Both the position numbers and the translations under genes were made by a program. A stretch of DNA of 64,000 nucleotides from the NCBI GenBank assembly GCA_000018565.1, contig CP000875.1:5471199-5535198 (forward strand), written 5' to 3'. The notes below the pieces were generated by a model, which worked only from the letters and a program-made list of their open reading frames with translations, ran no database searches and was not told the origin of the DNA. Below, piece by piece: positions 7,965-16,716 of the stretch; position 1 is the first letter of the stretch; every line of letters starts with the position of its first letter. The stretch is from Herpetosiphon aurantiacus DSM 785. Lineage in GTDB: Bacteria > Chloroflexota > Chloroflexia > Chloroflexales > Herpetosiphonaceae.

Positions 7965-8302
7965 TTGCGTTCGCTTCATGGGCATAGTACAATACTGGCA
8001 ACTGCTCCAAGTGAGCTACATGGCCAAATGATCAATTGCAAAAAGGGCGATCATTCAACTTGTAGCTGGCGAATCGATTGGGAACTGCGTTTCAGCACCT
8101 CAGCTTGGCAACACTTGGATCGTGAACGTTTGACGGTAAAATCTCCTCGCCCTTTGGTTTGCAATGGGGCTTTGATGCGGGTTGAGGATTTATGCAAGAT
8201 CGCAGCATCCAATTGAATAACGTTCCACTAGGAGCAGCCTATTGCCAGCTTCTTACCTTGCTTGGGTAGGAAGCTGGCGTGTTTTAGGTTTTTGTAAGGA
8301 GG
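7965..8302 (+). promoter_or_regulatory. Long hpf leader with candidate promoter
   Basis: TTGCGT (7965-7970) and TACAAT (7988-7993), spaced by 17 nt, form a plausible promoter about 310 nt before the hpf start. The leader then runs to a terminator-like hairpin at 8244-8278 and the ribosome site AAGGAGG at 8296-8302. A frame from ATG 8028 to 8216 (62 residues) lies inside but has no ribosome site and no recognisable motif, so it is not called as a gene. A leader RNA or attenuator is possible. Confidence 0.4.
8244..8278 (+). terminator. Terminator-like hairpin in front of hpf
   Basis: GCCAGCTTCTTACC and GGTAGGAAGCTGGC form a 14-bp stem with one mismatch and a 7-nt loop, followed by GTTTTAGGTTTTTG. 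It lies only 30 nt before the hpf GTG and 18 nt before its ribosome site, so it either ends an upstream transcript or attenuates hpf. Confidence 0.65.
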
Positions 8303-8308
8303 CGTACC

Positions 8309-8869
8309 GTGGAATGGAACATCAAGAGCCGTAATATTAAGCTACACGATGCGCAAAAAGCATTTATTCAAGAAAAATTAGGCAAATTAGAACGCTACCT
8401 CGACGGAATTAACGATTGGAAAGTGGAATGCCGTTTTGAAACACTCCGTGGTAGCGGCGAAACATATACTGTTCAAGCAACGCTGTTGGCCGATCATGGG
8501 ATCATTCTACGGGCAGAAGAACGCGATCGTGAATTGTATGCTGCGGTTGAGGCAGTTCACGATAATTTGCAACGCCAAATTCGCCGCTTCAAGGAAAAAC
8601 ATTATCGCCGTGGCAAATTGCGCCGCACTGCTGGCGAAATTATTGCCGCTCCGCTGCCAGCCTTGCCCGAAGATGCCGAACAAGCCGAAGAACGCCAAAT
8701 TATTCGCGCCAAGGAGGTAACTCTGCGGCCTATGTTTAGCGATGAAGCGATCGAACAAATGGAGTTGCTCGGCCACTCGTTCTTTGTGTTCCGCGATGCT
8801 GAAACCGAAAAAATTCAAGTCGTCTATCGCCGTAACGATGGCAATTATGGCTTGATTATGCCCCGCTAA
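8309..8869 (+). CDS. hpf: Ribosome hibernation promoting factor, long form
   Basis: Long HPF dimerises 70S ribosomes into inactive 100S particles in stationary phase or stress. The 186-residue protein has the S30AE N-terminal domain (about 1-100; MEWNIKSRNIKLHDAQKAFI, RAEERDRELYAAVEAV, then basic RQIRRFKEKHYRRGK). After a variable linker comes the C-terminal dimerisation domain (about 130-186; TLRPMFSDEAIEQMELLGH then FFVFRDAETEKIQVVYRR and GNYGLIMPR). Start: GTG 8309 with a strong AAGGAGG 6 nt upstream. The long leader with a terminator-like hairpin suggests regulated expression. It is followed by its own terminator. The length is usual for the long form. Confidence 0.95.
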   Translation: MEWNIKSRNIKLHDAQKAFIQEKLGKLERYLDGINDWKVECRFETLRGSGETYTVQATLLADHGIILRAEERDRELYAAVEAVHDNLQRQIRRFKEKHYRRGKLRRTAGEIIAAPLPALPEDAEQAEERQIIRAKEVTLRPMFSDEAIEQMELLGHSFFVFRDAETEKIQVVYRRNDGNYGLIMPR

Positions 8870-8882
8870 GCCTCCTTCTTTT

Positions 8883-8916
8883 CAACAGGGATCACATGGA
8901 TGTGTGATCCCTGTTG
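8883..8916 (+). terminator. Intrinsic terminator after hpf
   Basis: CAACAGGGATCACA and TGTGATCCCTGTTG form a perfect 14-bp stem with a 6-nt loop, starting 13 nt after the hpf stop and followed by TGCTTTAAT. Confidence 0.85.
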
Positions 8917-8972
8917 TGCTTTAATCGGGCATAATAACCTTATTCTTAATTGGTTGTTTGCGGGAGTGTGCC

Positions 8973-9482
8973 ATGATTCTCTATTTTGTGCGCCATGGAA
9001 TTGCTGAAGATTGGGCCGAAAGTGGCCTTGATCAGGATCGGCGCTTGACTGAGCGTGGGCGTAAGCGGATTCGCCAATGTGCTCAGGCGCTGCGCTTGTT
9101 GGAAATTAAGCCCCAGATTATTTTGAGCAGCCCTTACCCACGCGCTGCCGAAACCGCCTTGATTATTGCCGAAGCGCTTGGCACTGACCCACCAGTGCTT
9201 AAAGAGCAATTACAACCTGACGGAGCCAATAGCCATTTGCTCACCGAATGCCTCAACCCCGATTGGAATGAAGTGATGATCGTCGGCCACCAGCCAAATC
9301 TCAGTGAGTATGTGGCGCATCTAGCGGGCTATGGCACCAATCTGATTTTCAAAAAAGGCACAGTTTGTCGGGTTGAATTACAAGGCGAACATGGTCAAGT
9401 CAGCTGGCTGTTGCCGCCAAAAGTGCTGATTGCGCTCGCCGAGGCGCGGCAAGCCAAACCCGCCAAACCTGCGAAGCATTAA
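8973..9482 (+). CDS. sixA: SixA-type phosphohistidine phosphatase (histidine phosphatase superfamily)
   Basis: A 169-residue protein with the superfamily catalytic RHG motif at the N-terminus (MILYFVRHGIAEDW), the second Arg in LSSPYPRAAETALI, and the later His in MIVGHQPNLSEYVAHL. This compact layout without an inserted cap domain is typical of SixA, which removes phosphate from HPt-domain histidines. Start: ATG 8973 with GGGAG 6 nt upstream; a GTG-like start at 8958 would lack a ribosome site. The C-terminal tail is Lys/Ala/Pro-rich (KPAKPAKH) and probably disordered. It is monocistronic between hpf and the propeller genes. The target in this organism is unknown. Confidence 0.88.
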   Translation: MILYFVRHGIAEDWAESGLDQDRRLTERGRKRIRQCAQALRLLEIKPQIILSSPYPRAAETALIIAEALGTDPPVLKEQLQPDGANSHLLTECLNPDWNEVMIVGHQPNLSEYVAHLAGYGTNLIFKKGTVCRVELQGEHGQVSWLLPPKVLIALAEARQAKPAKPAKH

Positions 9483-9541
9483 CAGCCGATTTTCAGCTTG
9501 ATTGCAGTTTTTAAGCAATTTACAAGATTTATGCTAGTGGC

Positions 9542-9576
9542 GTTTCATCGTGCTTCCTCAGAGCGATCGCTATACT
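9542..9576 (+). promoter_or_regulatory. Promoter of propeller paralogue 1
   Basis: GTTTCATCGTG (9542-9552) lies at a fixed 22-nt distance from a TATACT -10 (9571-9576) when counted from TTTCAT. The same pair occurs with identical spacing before paralogues 2 and 3, so it is conserved beyond the coding parts. Confidence 0.65.
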
Positions 9577-9612
9577 CTTGCCTGTAGTCGAATCTATCTA
9601 TGAGGTCTGGCA

Positions 9613-11574
9613 ATGAAACGTTGGATGTTATTATTTCTCGTGGTCGTAAGTTTGGCGCTCCCGCAGGCAAGCAGCGCCGCCGAACAGCAATGCTTCGAGC
9701 AAACAGGCTTTTGTATCGAAGGCCGCTTTTTGCAATATTGGCAAAAAAATGGTGGTTTGCAGGTGTTTGGCTATCCACTAGGCATCGCCCAAGATGTCTA
9801 TAATCAGGATAGCCAACAAAGCTTTTTGACTCAGCAATTTGAGCGTGCTCGTTTTGAATTGCACCCTGAGTTTGCCGCGCCCTACGATGTGCTGATTGGG
9901 CGGCTTGGCGATGATTTGTTGCGCTATCGCAATATCGATAGTTCAATGTTGCCGCTTGAGACCGGTTCCAAGGCAGGTTGTTTGTGGTTTGAAACAACTG
10001 GACACAACGTCTGTAACCAAGCCAACGGCATCGGGTTCATGAGCTATTGGCAAAACCATGGCTTGAACGACCCCAAACTTGATAATTTTGGCCGTTCGTT
10101 GCAATTATTTGGCTACCCGCTGACTGAGCCAGCCATGGAAACCAATGCCAATGGCGATCGTGTACTCACCCAACATTTCGAACGTGCTCGTTTCGAGTGG
10201 CATCCCAACCAACCTGATCAATTCAAAGTGCTGCTTGGCTTAGTCGGCAAAGAATCGCAAAAATTAGTCTATGGAGAAGGCTCAAATCCCAGTCACTTAA
10301 CCCAACTTGATTCACGGGTATTTTTCACGGCAAATGACGGCGTGCATGGCCAAGAGCTGTGGGTCAGCGATGGCAGCAATCAAGGTACACGCTTGGTCAA
10401 AGATATTAGCCCAACTGGTTCGGCCAACCCCTACAAACTAACCGCTGCGGCTGGTCAACTCTTTTTCGTGGTCAGCGCTGGTAATAGCGAGCAATTATGG
10501 GTAACCAACGGCACAGAAGCAGGCACAACCATGGTGTATAGCCTCAGCCGCCCAGCCGCCGACGAACCAGCAATCGTTGATCTTGCGCCAGTCGCAAGTG
10601 GGGTGATTGTGATGGGCTACACTACTGAATTTGGCATCGAGCCATGGTTTAGTAATGGCAGCAATGCAGGTACGGCTTTGATTCGCGATATTAATCCTGG
10701 CGCAGCTGGCTCGGAAATCAAAGTCAGCACCTGTTGCAGCTATTATTTTGCGACTGAATTTACCCCCATGGGCAGTAGCCTTGCCTTTATGGCCAAAACA
10801 GGCAACGCAGGCAACCAAATTTGGCTGAGCGATGGTACAACTCAAAATACTCGCCAAATCAGTACATTCGAGCAAAATAATGAGTTGGTTACCGAACTTG
10901 AACGCTTGAATAACGATCAGATCATCGCTGCGGTGCAACAACCTGATATGGTACAAATCGTCAAGATCGAGCTAGCAACAGGCAAGCATAGCCAACTGAC
11001 CAGCCATGGTCGTTTTCATGTAGGCACACGCCTGATCGTCTCAGCCTACGATTTGACCAATGTGGCAGGCAAGGTCTATTACAGCGTTAGCAACAGCGAC
11101 CAACGCACCAACCTTTGGCAAATTGAAGCAAAAACGGGTACGAGCGCCAACCAAGTTGATTTAGCTGGCTATCAGATCAAACGCCTGATCACCAACCCAA
11201 TTTATAGTCAAATGTATCAGCAATTGCGCAACAGCGATGGTAGTGAAGCCGGAGTTTGGGCTTGGGATGGCACAAATCTACAACAGCGTAGCTCACTTGA
11301 TTTTCAACAACTGGCCTACAATGGCCAACACCTCTTTGGCCTGATTGGTACAAATTCGCCGTATCGATTGTATGCCAACGCTGCGACTAACCAGAATTTG
11401 GGCTATATTGGTTCAGGTATGCATCATCTCGGCAACAGCCCAAGCTTCGCCCAAGTCAACCGTTTCAGCAGCAATCAAGGCATCTTTTTGGCCTTGCCCG
11501 ACCTAGCCCATGGCTTAGAACTGTGGTATAGCGATGGCAACACCCTCCGCATGGTCAAAGATATTCGGCCATAA
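9613..11574 (+). CDS. Secreted ELWxSDGT-repeat beta-propeller protein, paralogue 1
   Basis: A 653-residue exported protein. A signal peptide (MKRWMLLFLVVVSLALPQ, cleaved near SSA-A) is followed by two modules of the pattern FxxYWxxNGGLxxFGYP ... QQFERARFExHPE (about 25-110 and 115-215). Then come six or seven blades with the signature ELWVSDGSxxGTxLVKDI, the last one at the C-terminus. Such blades are often annotated hyalin-like or ELWxxDGT repeats and probably close a beta-propeller. Cys pairs (CFEQTGFC, CLWFETTGHNVC) suggest disulfides outside the cell. Start: ATG 9613 after GAGG. First of three tandem paralogues, each with its own promoter and terminator. Ligand and function are unknown; surface binding is inferred. 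Confidence 0.85.
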   Translation: MKRWMLLFLVVVSLALPQASSAAEQQCFEQTGFCIEGRFLQYWQKNGGLQVFGYPLGIAQDVYNQDSQQSFLTQQFERARFELHPEFAAPYDVLIGRLGDDLLRYRNIDSSMLPLETGSKAGCLWFETTGHNVCNQANGIGFMSYWQNHGLNDPKLDNFGRSLQLFGYPLTEPAMETNANGDRVLTQHFERARFEWHPNQPDQFKVLLGLVGKESQKLVYGEGSNPSHLTQLDSRVFFTANDGVHGQELWVSDGSNQGTRLVKDISPTGSANPYKLTAAAGQLFFVVSAGNSEQLWVTNGTEAGTTMVYSLSRPAADEPAIVDLAPVASGVIVMGYTTEFGIEPWFSNGSNAGTALIRDINPGAAGSEIKVSTCCSYYFATEFTPMGSSLAFMAKTGNAGNQIWLSDGTTQNTRQISTFEQNNELVTELERLNNDQIIAAVQQPDMVQIVKIELATGKHSQLTSHGRFHVGTRLIVSAYDLTNVAGKVYYSVSNSDQRTNLWQIEAKTGTSANQVDLAGYQIKRLITNPIYSQMYQQLRNSDGSEAGVWAWDGTNLQQRSSLDFQQLAYNGQHLFGLIGTNSPYRLYANAATNQNLGYIGSGMHHLGNSPSFAQVNRFSSNQGIFLALPDLAHGLELWYSDGNTLRMVKDIRP

Positions 11575-11595
11575 ACGCCCAGGATTCAATCCCAA

Positions 11596-11622
11596 AACTC
11601 CACCTAACGTATTGGTGGAGTT
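11596..11622 (+). terminator. Terminator after paralogue 1
   Basis: AACTCCACC / GGTGGAGTT, a perfect 9-bp stem with a 9-nt loop, followed by TCGGTTTA. It starts 22 nt after the stop codon. Confidence 0.75.
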
Positions 11623-11680
11623 TCGGTTTATCAGGTTAATTCTAGCTTATAAGCAGATTCGCAGTCGTTTGCCAGCCAAG

Positions 11681-11714
11681 TTTCATCGTGTTCAGCTAGC
11701 TATGTTTCTATACT
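11681..11714 (+). promoter_or_regulatory. Promoter of propeller paralogue 2
   Basis: TTTCATCGTG (11681-11690) and TATACT (11709-11714) with the same 22-nt gap as in paralogues 1 and 3. Upstream DNA (about 11646-11680) also matches paralogue 3 closely. Confidence 0.65.
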
Positions 11715-11743
11715 CAACGCATCGTTGTAGTGGAGGAATGACC

Positions 11744-13651
11744 ATGAAACGTTGGATTGTGTTGGCAATTTTCGTCGTCGGTTTAGGGCTTCCCCAAGCC
11801 ACACAAGCTACCGAATTGCAATGTTTTGAGCAAACAGGCTTTTGTACCGATGGTCGTTTTTTAGAGTATTGGCGGCAAAATGGTGGCTTAGAAGTCTTCG
11901 GTTATCCGTTGAGCACAATTGACATCGTTTACAATCAGGATAGCCAGATGCATTTCCTGACTCAGCAATTTGAGCGTGCTCGCTTTGAGTTTCACCCTGA
12001 ATTTGCCGCGCCCTACGATATGTTGCTTGGGCGGTTGGGCGATGATCTGTTGCGCTATCGTAATATCGATAGTGCCATGTTGCCACGTGAGGCTGGCGCA
12101 ACATCAGGCTGTTTGTGGTTTGAAACAACTGGACACAACGTCTGTAACCAAGCCAATGGCCTCGGTTTTATGAGCTATTGGCAAAACCATGGCCTCAACG
12201 ATCCCAAACTTGATGCCTTTGGCCGTTCATTGCAATTATTTGGCTACCCGCTGACTGAGCCAGCCATAGAAACCAATGCGAATGGCGATAGTGTACTCAC
12301 CCAACATTTCGAACGCGCCCGTTTCGAGTGGCATCCCAACCAACCTGATCAATTCAAAGTGCTGCTTGGCTTAGTCGGCAAAGAATCGCAAAAATTAGTC
12401 TATGGCGCAAGTGCCGATCCATCAAAATTGACCTTGGTTGGCGATACGCTCTTTTTCACCGCCGACGATGGCGTGCATGGCCGTGAATTATGGACAAGCG
12501 ACGGCACCGAGGTTGGCACACGCTTGGTCAAAGATCTGAGCGTTGGCACTGAGTGGGGTGGAATTTATGAATTAGCCGCTGTCAATCAGGGCGTTATTTT
12601 TGCCGTCAACAAGCAGGATAAGGACTATCAATTATGGTATAGCGATGGCATTGAAGCTGGCACACGCTTAATCAAAAGCTTTGTTCCAAACGCTAAGATC
12701 AACAATCTCAAATCATTAGGCAACGGGATCATCTTTTGGGCAAATGATGCAGTTCATGGGATTGAACCATGGTATAGCAACGGCACTGAAGCTGGTACAT
12801 ATTTGCTGAGTGATATCAACCCAGGCCTTGCAGATTCAGCAGTTTCCAACAATTATGGATCTTATTGGGTTGACTATGCCCCCATCGCGGGAGGTATGGC
12901 CTTTTTTGCCCAAAATAACCAAATTGGCAATCAAATCTGGTGGACAGATGGCAGCATTGCCAACACTCGCCAAATCAGCAATTTAGCAATCTCATTTGGT
13001 ATGCTTGAGCTAGAAGTGTTAGATCAGCAACATTTGATCGCAACAGCCTATCAAAATACAACGATGGGGGTTTGGAATATAACGCTTGCTACTGGCGAAC
13101 AGCAACTATTAGCCAGCTATCCTGCAATTGCCACAACCCGTAATCCAGCATCAGCTATACAACTAACCCAAGCTGGTGGAAAGGTCTATTACCTTAGCAA
13201 AACCCAAGCAGGCGAGCTTAGCCTATGGCAAACTAATGGCCAAGCCGATCAAACCATCCAACCCAATCTGCAAGGCTACAACGCCGAACATATCGTAGCT
13301 GCAAACGATCAATTGTATATGCGACTGACTAATCCTCAAGGCATTCAGGCTGGCTGGTGGTATTTCGATTCAAGCCAAGGGTTGACTCAACTAACGCCAT
13401 TACCACTGCATATCCATGCCGCGAACAATCGCCTATTGGGATGGGAATCGATCGCTGGAGGATTACGGTTCTATAGCACTAATGGGCCAAATCAAGCCCT
13501 ACGCTATCGTAGCTCAGTTATGGGCAAGCAGACATACTTCCCTGATACGACCAATGATCGATTTTTCGCCATCCCTAGTTTTCAGTATGGCACGGAGCTA
13601 TGGTCTAACGATGGCAGCACCCTGCGGATGGTCAAAGATATTCAGCCATAA
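11744..13651 (+). CDS. Secreted ELWxSDGT-repeat beta-propeller protein, paralogue 2
   Basis: A 635-residue relative of paralogue 1 with the same order: signal peptide (MKRWIVLAIFVVGLGLPQA), two YW..FGYP / FERARFE modules, and ELWTSDGTEVGTRLVKDL-type blades ending in LWSNDGSTLRMVKDI. The start is ATG 11744, with GGAGG about 8 nt upstream. An in-frame ATG at 11738 overlaps the ribosome site, and the longer frame from 11534 overlaps the previous gene and its terminator. DNA 12089-12276 is identical to 14180-14367 in paralogue 3, and 12320-12405 is identical to 10189-10274 in paralogue 1, while blade regions have diverged. Function unknown. Confidence 0.85.
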   Translation: MKRWIVLAIFVVGLGLPQATQATELQCFEQTGFCTDGRFLEYWRQNGGLEVFGYPLSTIDIVYNQDSQMHFLTQQFERARFEFHPEFAAPYDMLLGRLGDDLLRYRNIDSAMLPREAGATSGCLWFETTGHNVCNQANGLGFMSYWQNHGLNDPKLDAFGRSLQLFGYPLTEPAIETNANGDSVLTQHFERARFEWHPNQPDQFKVLLGLVGKESQKLVYGASADPSKLTLVGDTLFFTADDGVHGRELWTSDGTEVGTRLVKDLSVGTEWGGIYELAAVNQGVIFAVNKQDKDYQLWYSDGIEAGTRLIKSFVPNAKINNLKSLGNGIIFWANDAVHGIEPWYSNGTEAGTYLLSDINPGLADSAVSNNYGSYWVDYAPIAGGMAFFAQNNQIGNQIWWTDGSIANTRQISNLAISFGMLELEVLDQQHLIATAYQNTTMGVWNITLATGEQQLLASYPAIATTRNPASAIQLTQAGGKVYYLSKTQAGELSLWQTNGQADQTIQPNLQGYNAEHIVAANDQLYMRLTNPQGIQAGWWYFDSSQGLTQLTPLPLHIHAANNRLLGWESIAGGLRFYSTNGPNQALRYRSSVMGKQTYFPDTTNDRFFAIPSFQYGTELWSNDGSTLRMVKDIQP

Positions 13652-13675
13652 ATGCTTCGCCCAATAAACTTCAAC

Positions 13676-13701
13676 ACTCCACTTGTAGCTACAGGTGGAG
13701 T
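13676..13701 (+). terminator. Terminator after paralogue 2
   Basis: ACTCCAC / GTGGAGT outer arms enclose the palindrome TGTAGCTACA, giving a long hairpin followed by TGTTTTATA, 25 nt after the stop. Confidence 0.75.
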
Positions 13702-13772
13702 TGTTTTATACTCAGCAGCTTTTCAGTTTGAGTTCAGCTTATAAGTAGATTCAAAGTCGTTTACCAGCCAAG

Positions 13773-13806
13773 TTTCATCGTGATTCGTCAGCCAGTTCTC
13801 TATACT
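13773..13806 (+). promoter_or_regulatory. Promoter of propeller paralogue 3
   Basis: TTTCATCGTG (13773-13782) and TATACT (13801-13806) with the conserved 22-nt gap. Together with the two other copies this defines a shared promoter architecture lacking a TTGACA-like -35. Confidence 0.65.
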
Positions 13807-13834
13807 CAATCCATATTGATATGGAGGAATAATG

Positions 13835-15760
13835 ATGAAACGTTGGATGTTATTCGTGCTGATGGTTGCAAGTTTGGGCTTGCCGCAAGCCAGCAGGGCC
13901 GCCGAACAACAATGTTTCGAGCAAACGGGCTTTTGTATCGAAGGCCGCTTCGCCGAATATTGGCAGCAAAATGGCGGCTTGCAGGTCTTTGGCTATCCAC
14001 TGAGCAGCGCCCAAGATGGCTATAATCACGATAGTCAAAAAGCCTTTTTAACTCAGCAATTTGAGCGTGCTCGCTTTGAATTGCACCCTGAGTTTGCTGC
14101 ACCCTACGATGTGCTACTTGGTCGTTTGGGCGATGATCTGCTGCGCTATCGCAATATTGATAGTCCAATGTTGCCACGCGAGGCTGGCGCAACATCAGGC
14201 TGTTTGTGGTTTGAAACAACTGGACACAACGTCTGTAACCAAGCCAATGGCCTCGGTTTTATGAGCTATTGGCAAAACCATGGCCTCAACGATCCCAAAC
14301 TTGATGCCTTTGGCCGTTCATTGCAATTATTTGGCTACCCGCTGACTGAGCCAGCCATAGAAACCAACGCCAATGGTGATCGCGTGCTCACCCAATATTT
14401 CGAACGTGCCCGTTTCGAGTGGCATCCAACCCAGCCCGATCAATTTAAAGTGCTGCTAGGTTTAGTCGGCAAAGAATCGCTACAATTGCCCTATGGCGCA
14501 AGTGCTGAACCATTAGAATTGACCTTGGTTGGCGATACGCTCTTTTTCACCGCCGACGATGGCGTGCATGGCCGCGAATTATGGACAAGCGACGGCACCG
14601 AAGCTGGCACACGCTTAGTCAAGGATCTGAAAGTTGGCGCTGAATCAAATTGGCCATATCAACTAGCAGCAGCCAAGTACGGTGTCTTTTTCTTGCAATT
14701 GAACGAGACGGCCTATGAATTGTGGTTTAGCGATGGTAGCGCAGCGAATACCCGAATGGTTAAGTCAATTCAAGCTAATTCCAACCCATATATAACCAAC
14801 TTGATCGCTTTAGGTGATGGCGTGCTCTTTTTCGCCAACGATGGGCTGAGTGGCCTTGAGCCATGGTATAGCGATGGCACCGCGGCTGGCACTCGTTTGC
14901 TCCGCGACATTAATCCAGGTGCAGGCCACTCAAATGTTGAAACTGGCTATAGCTATTTTTGGACAGAATATACGCCCATGGCGGGCGGAATGGCCTTCTT
15001 GGCGAGAAACGCTCAGGCGGGTGCACAAGTTTGGTGGACTGATGGAACTGAGGCAGGCACACGCCAAATCAGCAATTTTGCTGGTGAAATCCATAGTGTG
15101 TTTGAGTTAGAGCCTTTGGATGCCCAGCATTTGATCGTGGCAGCCAGCAATGAAGGCACATTCGGCATCTGGAAACTGAACATGAGCACTGGCGAGCAAC
15201 AAAACTTGGCTACTTACCCGTGGATTACCGGCAGTATTCGTAATCCAATTCCGGCTTCGCAACTCACTCAGGTTAACGGCGAGGTATTTTATACGGTGAT
15301 AAGCCAAGGCGTTGGCACAAGCCTCTGGCGCACCAATGGTCAAAAAGCCCAAGTAGTTGATTTAGCTGGCAAGAGTCCTTATCGCCTGCTAAGCGCCAAT
15401 AATACATTCTATCTCCAGCTTTACCAAGGCACTGAACAGGCTGGCTGGTGGATACTGAATGCAGATGCCAGTTTGCGCCAATTCAGCTCACTCGACCTCA
15501 TGCTTGCGGATACTGGCCAAGGCTTGATTGGCTGGGAATTGCTCAGCAATCGGGTGCGGGTTTACCGCAGCACCGCCGATTATCAAGCGATGCACTATCA
15601 AGGCTCAGTCTTGAGTCAATCCAGCTTTACCTTCTATCCATCAGATACGGCCAGTAATTCCCAACGCAGCTTTTTTAGCTTACCTGATCAGCAGCATGGC
15701 ACTGAGCTTTGGGTCAGCGATGCTCAAGGCCTGCGCTTAGTCAAGGATATTCGGCCATAA
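13835..15760 (+). CDS. Secreted ELWxSDGT-repeat beta-propeller protein, paralogue 3
   Basis: A 641-residue third copy: signal peptide (MKRWMLFVLMVASLGLPQA, then SRA-A), two YW..FGYP / FERARFE modules (about 25-215), then blades such as ELWTSDGTEAGTRLVKDL, EPWYSDGTAAGTRLLRDI and VWWTDGTEAGTRQI, closing with ELWVSDAQGLRLVKDI. Start: ATG 13835 is chosen to match the MKRW starts of the other two copies, with GGAGG 7 nt upstream; ATG 13832 is possible. Its first blade DNA is nearly identical to paralogue 2 and differs from paralogue 1. A strong terminator follows. Function unknown; an exported carbohydrate or protein binder is possible. Confidence 0.85.
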   Translation: MKRWMLFVLMVASLGLPQASRAAEQQCFEQTGFCIEGRFAEYWQQNGGLQVFGYPLSSAQDGYNHDSQKAFLTQQFERARFELHPEFAAPYDVLLGRLGDDLLRYRNIDSPMLPREAGATSGCLWFETTGHNVCNQANGLGFMSYWQNHGLNDPKLDAFGRSLQLFGYPLTEPAIETNANGDRVLTQYFERARFEWHPTQPDQFKVLLGLVGKESLQLPYGASAEPLELTLVGDTLFFTADDGVHGRELWTSDGTEAGTRLVKDLKVGAESNWPYQLAAAKYGVFFLQLNETAYELWFSDGSAANTRMVKSIQANSNPYITNLIALGDGVLFFANDGLSGLEPWYSDGTAAGTRLLRDINPGAGHSNVETGYSYFWTEYTPMAGGMAFLARNAQAGAQVWWTDGTEAGTRQISNFAGEIHSVFELEPLDAQHLIVAASNEGTFGIWKLNMSTGEQQNLATYPWITGSIRNPIPASQLTQVNGEVFYTVISQGVGTSLWRTNGQKAQVVDLAGKSPYRLLSANNTFYLQLYQGTEQAGWWILNADASLRQFSSLDLMLADTGQGLIGWELLSNRVRVYRSTADYQAMHYQGSVLSQSSFTFYPSDTASNSQRSFFSLPDQQHGTELWVSDAQGLRLVKDIRP

Positions 15761-15763
15761 CTC

Positions 15764-15802
15764 AAAGCTGTGGCGCAGTATTCCCGATTGCGCCACAGCT
15801 TT
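15764..15802 (+). terminator. Terminator after paralogue 3
   Basis: AAAGCTGTGGCGCA / TGCGCCACAGCTTT, a perfect 14-bp stem with an 11-nt loop, 3 nt after the stop. It also lies just past the end of the minus-strand gene at 15813 and may serve both. Confidence 0.85.
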
Positions 15803-15812
15803 ATGCTTCAGC

Positions 15813-16703
15813 TCAAATCGCCAATTGAGCTTTGAGTTGACTCCATAACTCAAATACCGACACTTGACTCAACCCTGAAAACTGACCATCACCAACCTCA
15901 ATCACGATCCAATCACCGTTGTGCAACTGCCCAATATAGACTGCAACAAATGGGGTTGCGACGCGACGGGCCGCCTCTAAGGCTAGCGTTTTGATCGAAT
16001 AAACCTCGGCTGGATTAAGTGTCTGAGCAGCCGAGGTTTCATCCCAATAAAACCCATAGGCCAAAACCTGTTGACGATAGATAAACACTCGATACTCACG
16101 GCCTAGCGGAAATGCCTGATAGGCACTATCAATGGTTCGCAACTGAACCAAACGTCGTAAAATAACCCGCCCTCGCGATTGGGCTGGTTGGCTCAGCAGC
16201 TGTTGGCTAAGCCTATATAGTTCGACCATTGTCGTCGCAACGCAGGCTTGCCAACCCTGCTCTTTATTGGATTTAATTGCCCCTTTGACAAAGACTGGCA
16301 ATCCTAGGCTAGCCACCGCTGTAGGTAATTGATCAAGCTCAGTAATGATGCAACTCTCAGGAGTAAGTTGCTCAAGCAGCGGGTAGAAACGATCAAATTC
16401 CATCGCTGTTTGGTATTGTTCAGGAGTGTTAATTAGCCAAATATTATGGGCTGATGCCGCCTGATACAGCGCCGTATACTGTGCTGGAGTAGGAATATAA
16501 CCGACCCAAATCCCTATTTGAGGCTGGTCAAATGATGGAACATAGGCTAAAACATCGTCGATCACTTGCCATTGCGTAGGCTCCGATGGCAATGAATAAA
16601 CCCGCAATCCAAGCATGCGGGCAGTTTCAGTAATTCGGTTCAATTCACGAGCATTCGTTGTGTGTTGATGCTGGACGGTTGCTTCACTCAGGACAACCAC
16701 CAT
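15813..16703 (-). CDS. ATP-grasp domain protein (R2K-clade-like)
   Basis: A 296-residue protein whose C-terminal half (about 125-290) looks like an ATP-grasp fold: a Lys strand in LPVFVKGAIKSNKEQGW, an Arg pair in REYRVFIYRQQVLAYGFYW, and a metal-binding end VIEVGDGQFSGL. Members of the R2K clade (DUF4343-type) have this pattern and are thought to ligate amino acids or modify peptides. The N-terminal half gives no clear fold. Start: ATG 16703 with AAAGGAGC. It lies 13 nt after the GNAT gene, forming a two-gene operon. The fold call is moderate; substrate and partner are unknown, and the acetyltransferase neighbour hints at a shared peptide or small-molecule modification. Confidence 0.65.
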   Translation of the reverse strand: MVVVLSEATVQHQHTTNARELNRITETARMLGLRVYSLPSEPTQWQVIDDVLAYVPSFDQPQIGIWVGYIPTPAQYTALYQAASAHNIWLINTPEQYQTAMEFDRFYPLLEQLTPESCIITELDQLPTAVASLGLPVFVKGAIKSNKEQGWQACVATTMVELYRLSQQLLSQPAQSRGRVILRRLVQLRTIDSAYQAFPLGREYRVFIYRQQVLAYGFYWDETSAAQTLNPAEVYSIKTLALEAARRVATPFVAVYIGQLHNGDWIVIEVGDGQFSGLSQVSVFELWSQLKAQLAI

Positions 16704-16716
16704 ACCTGCTCCTTTG

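Noticed and set aside
7953-8216. 87-codon frame upstream of hpf
   Set aside because: No ribosome site at any start, it overlaps the candidate promoter, and no motif is recognisable; treated as leader DNA.
9613-15760. Assembly duplication artefact for the three propeller genes
   Set aside because: Blade regions, leaders and terminators differ clearly between copies, so they are real paralogues.
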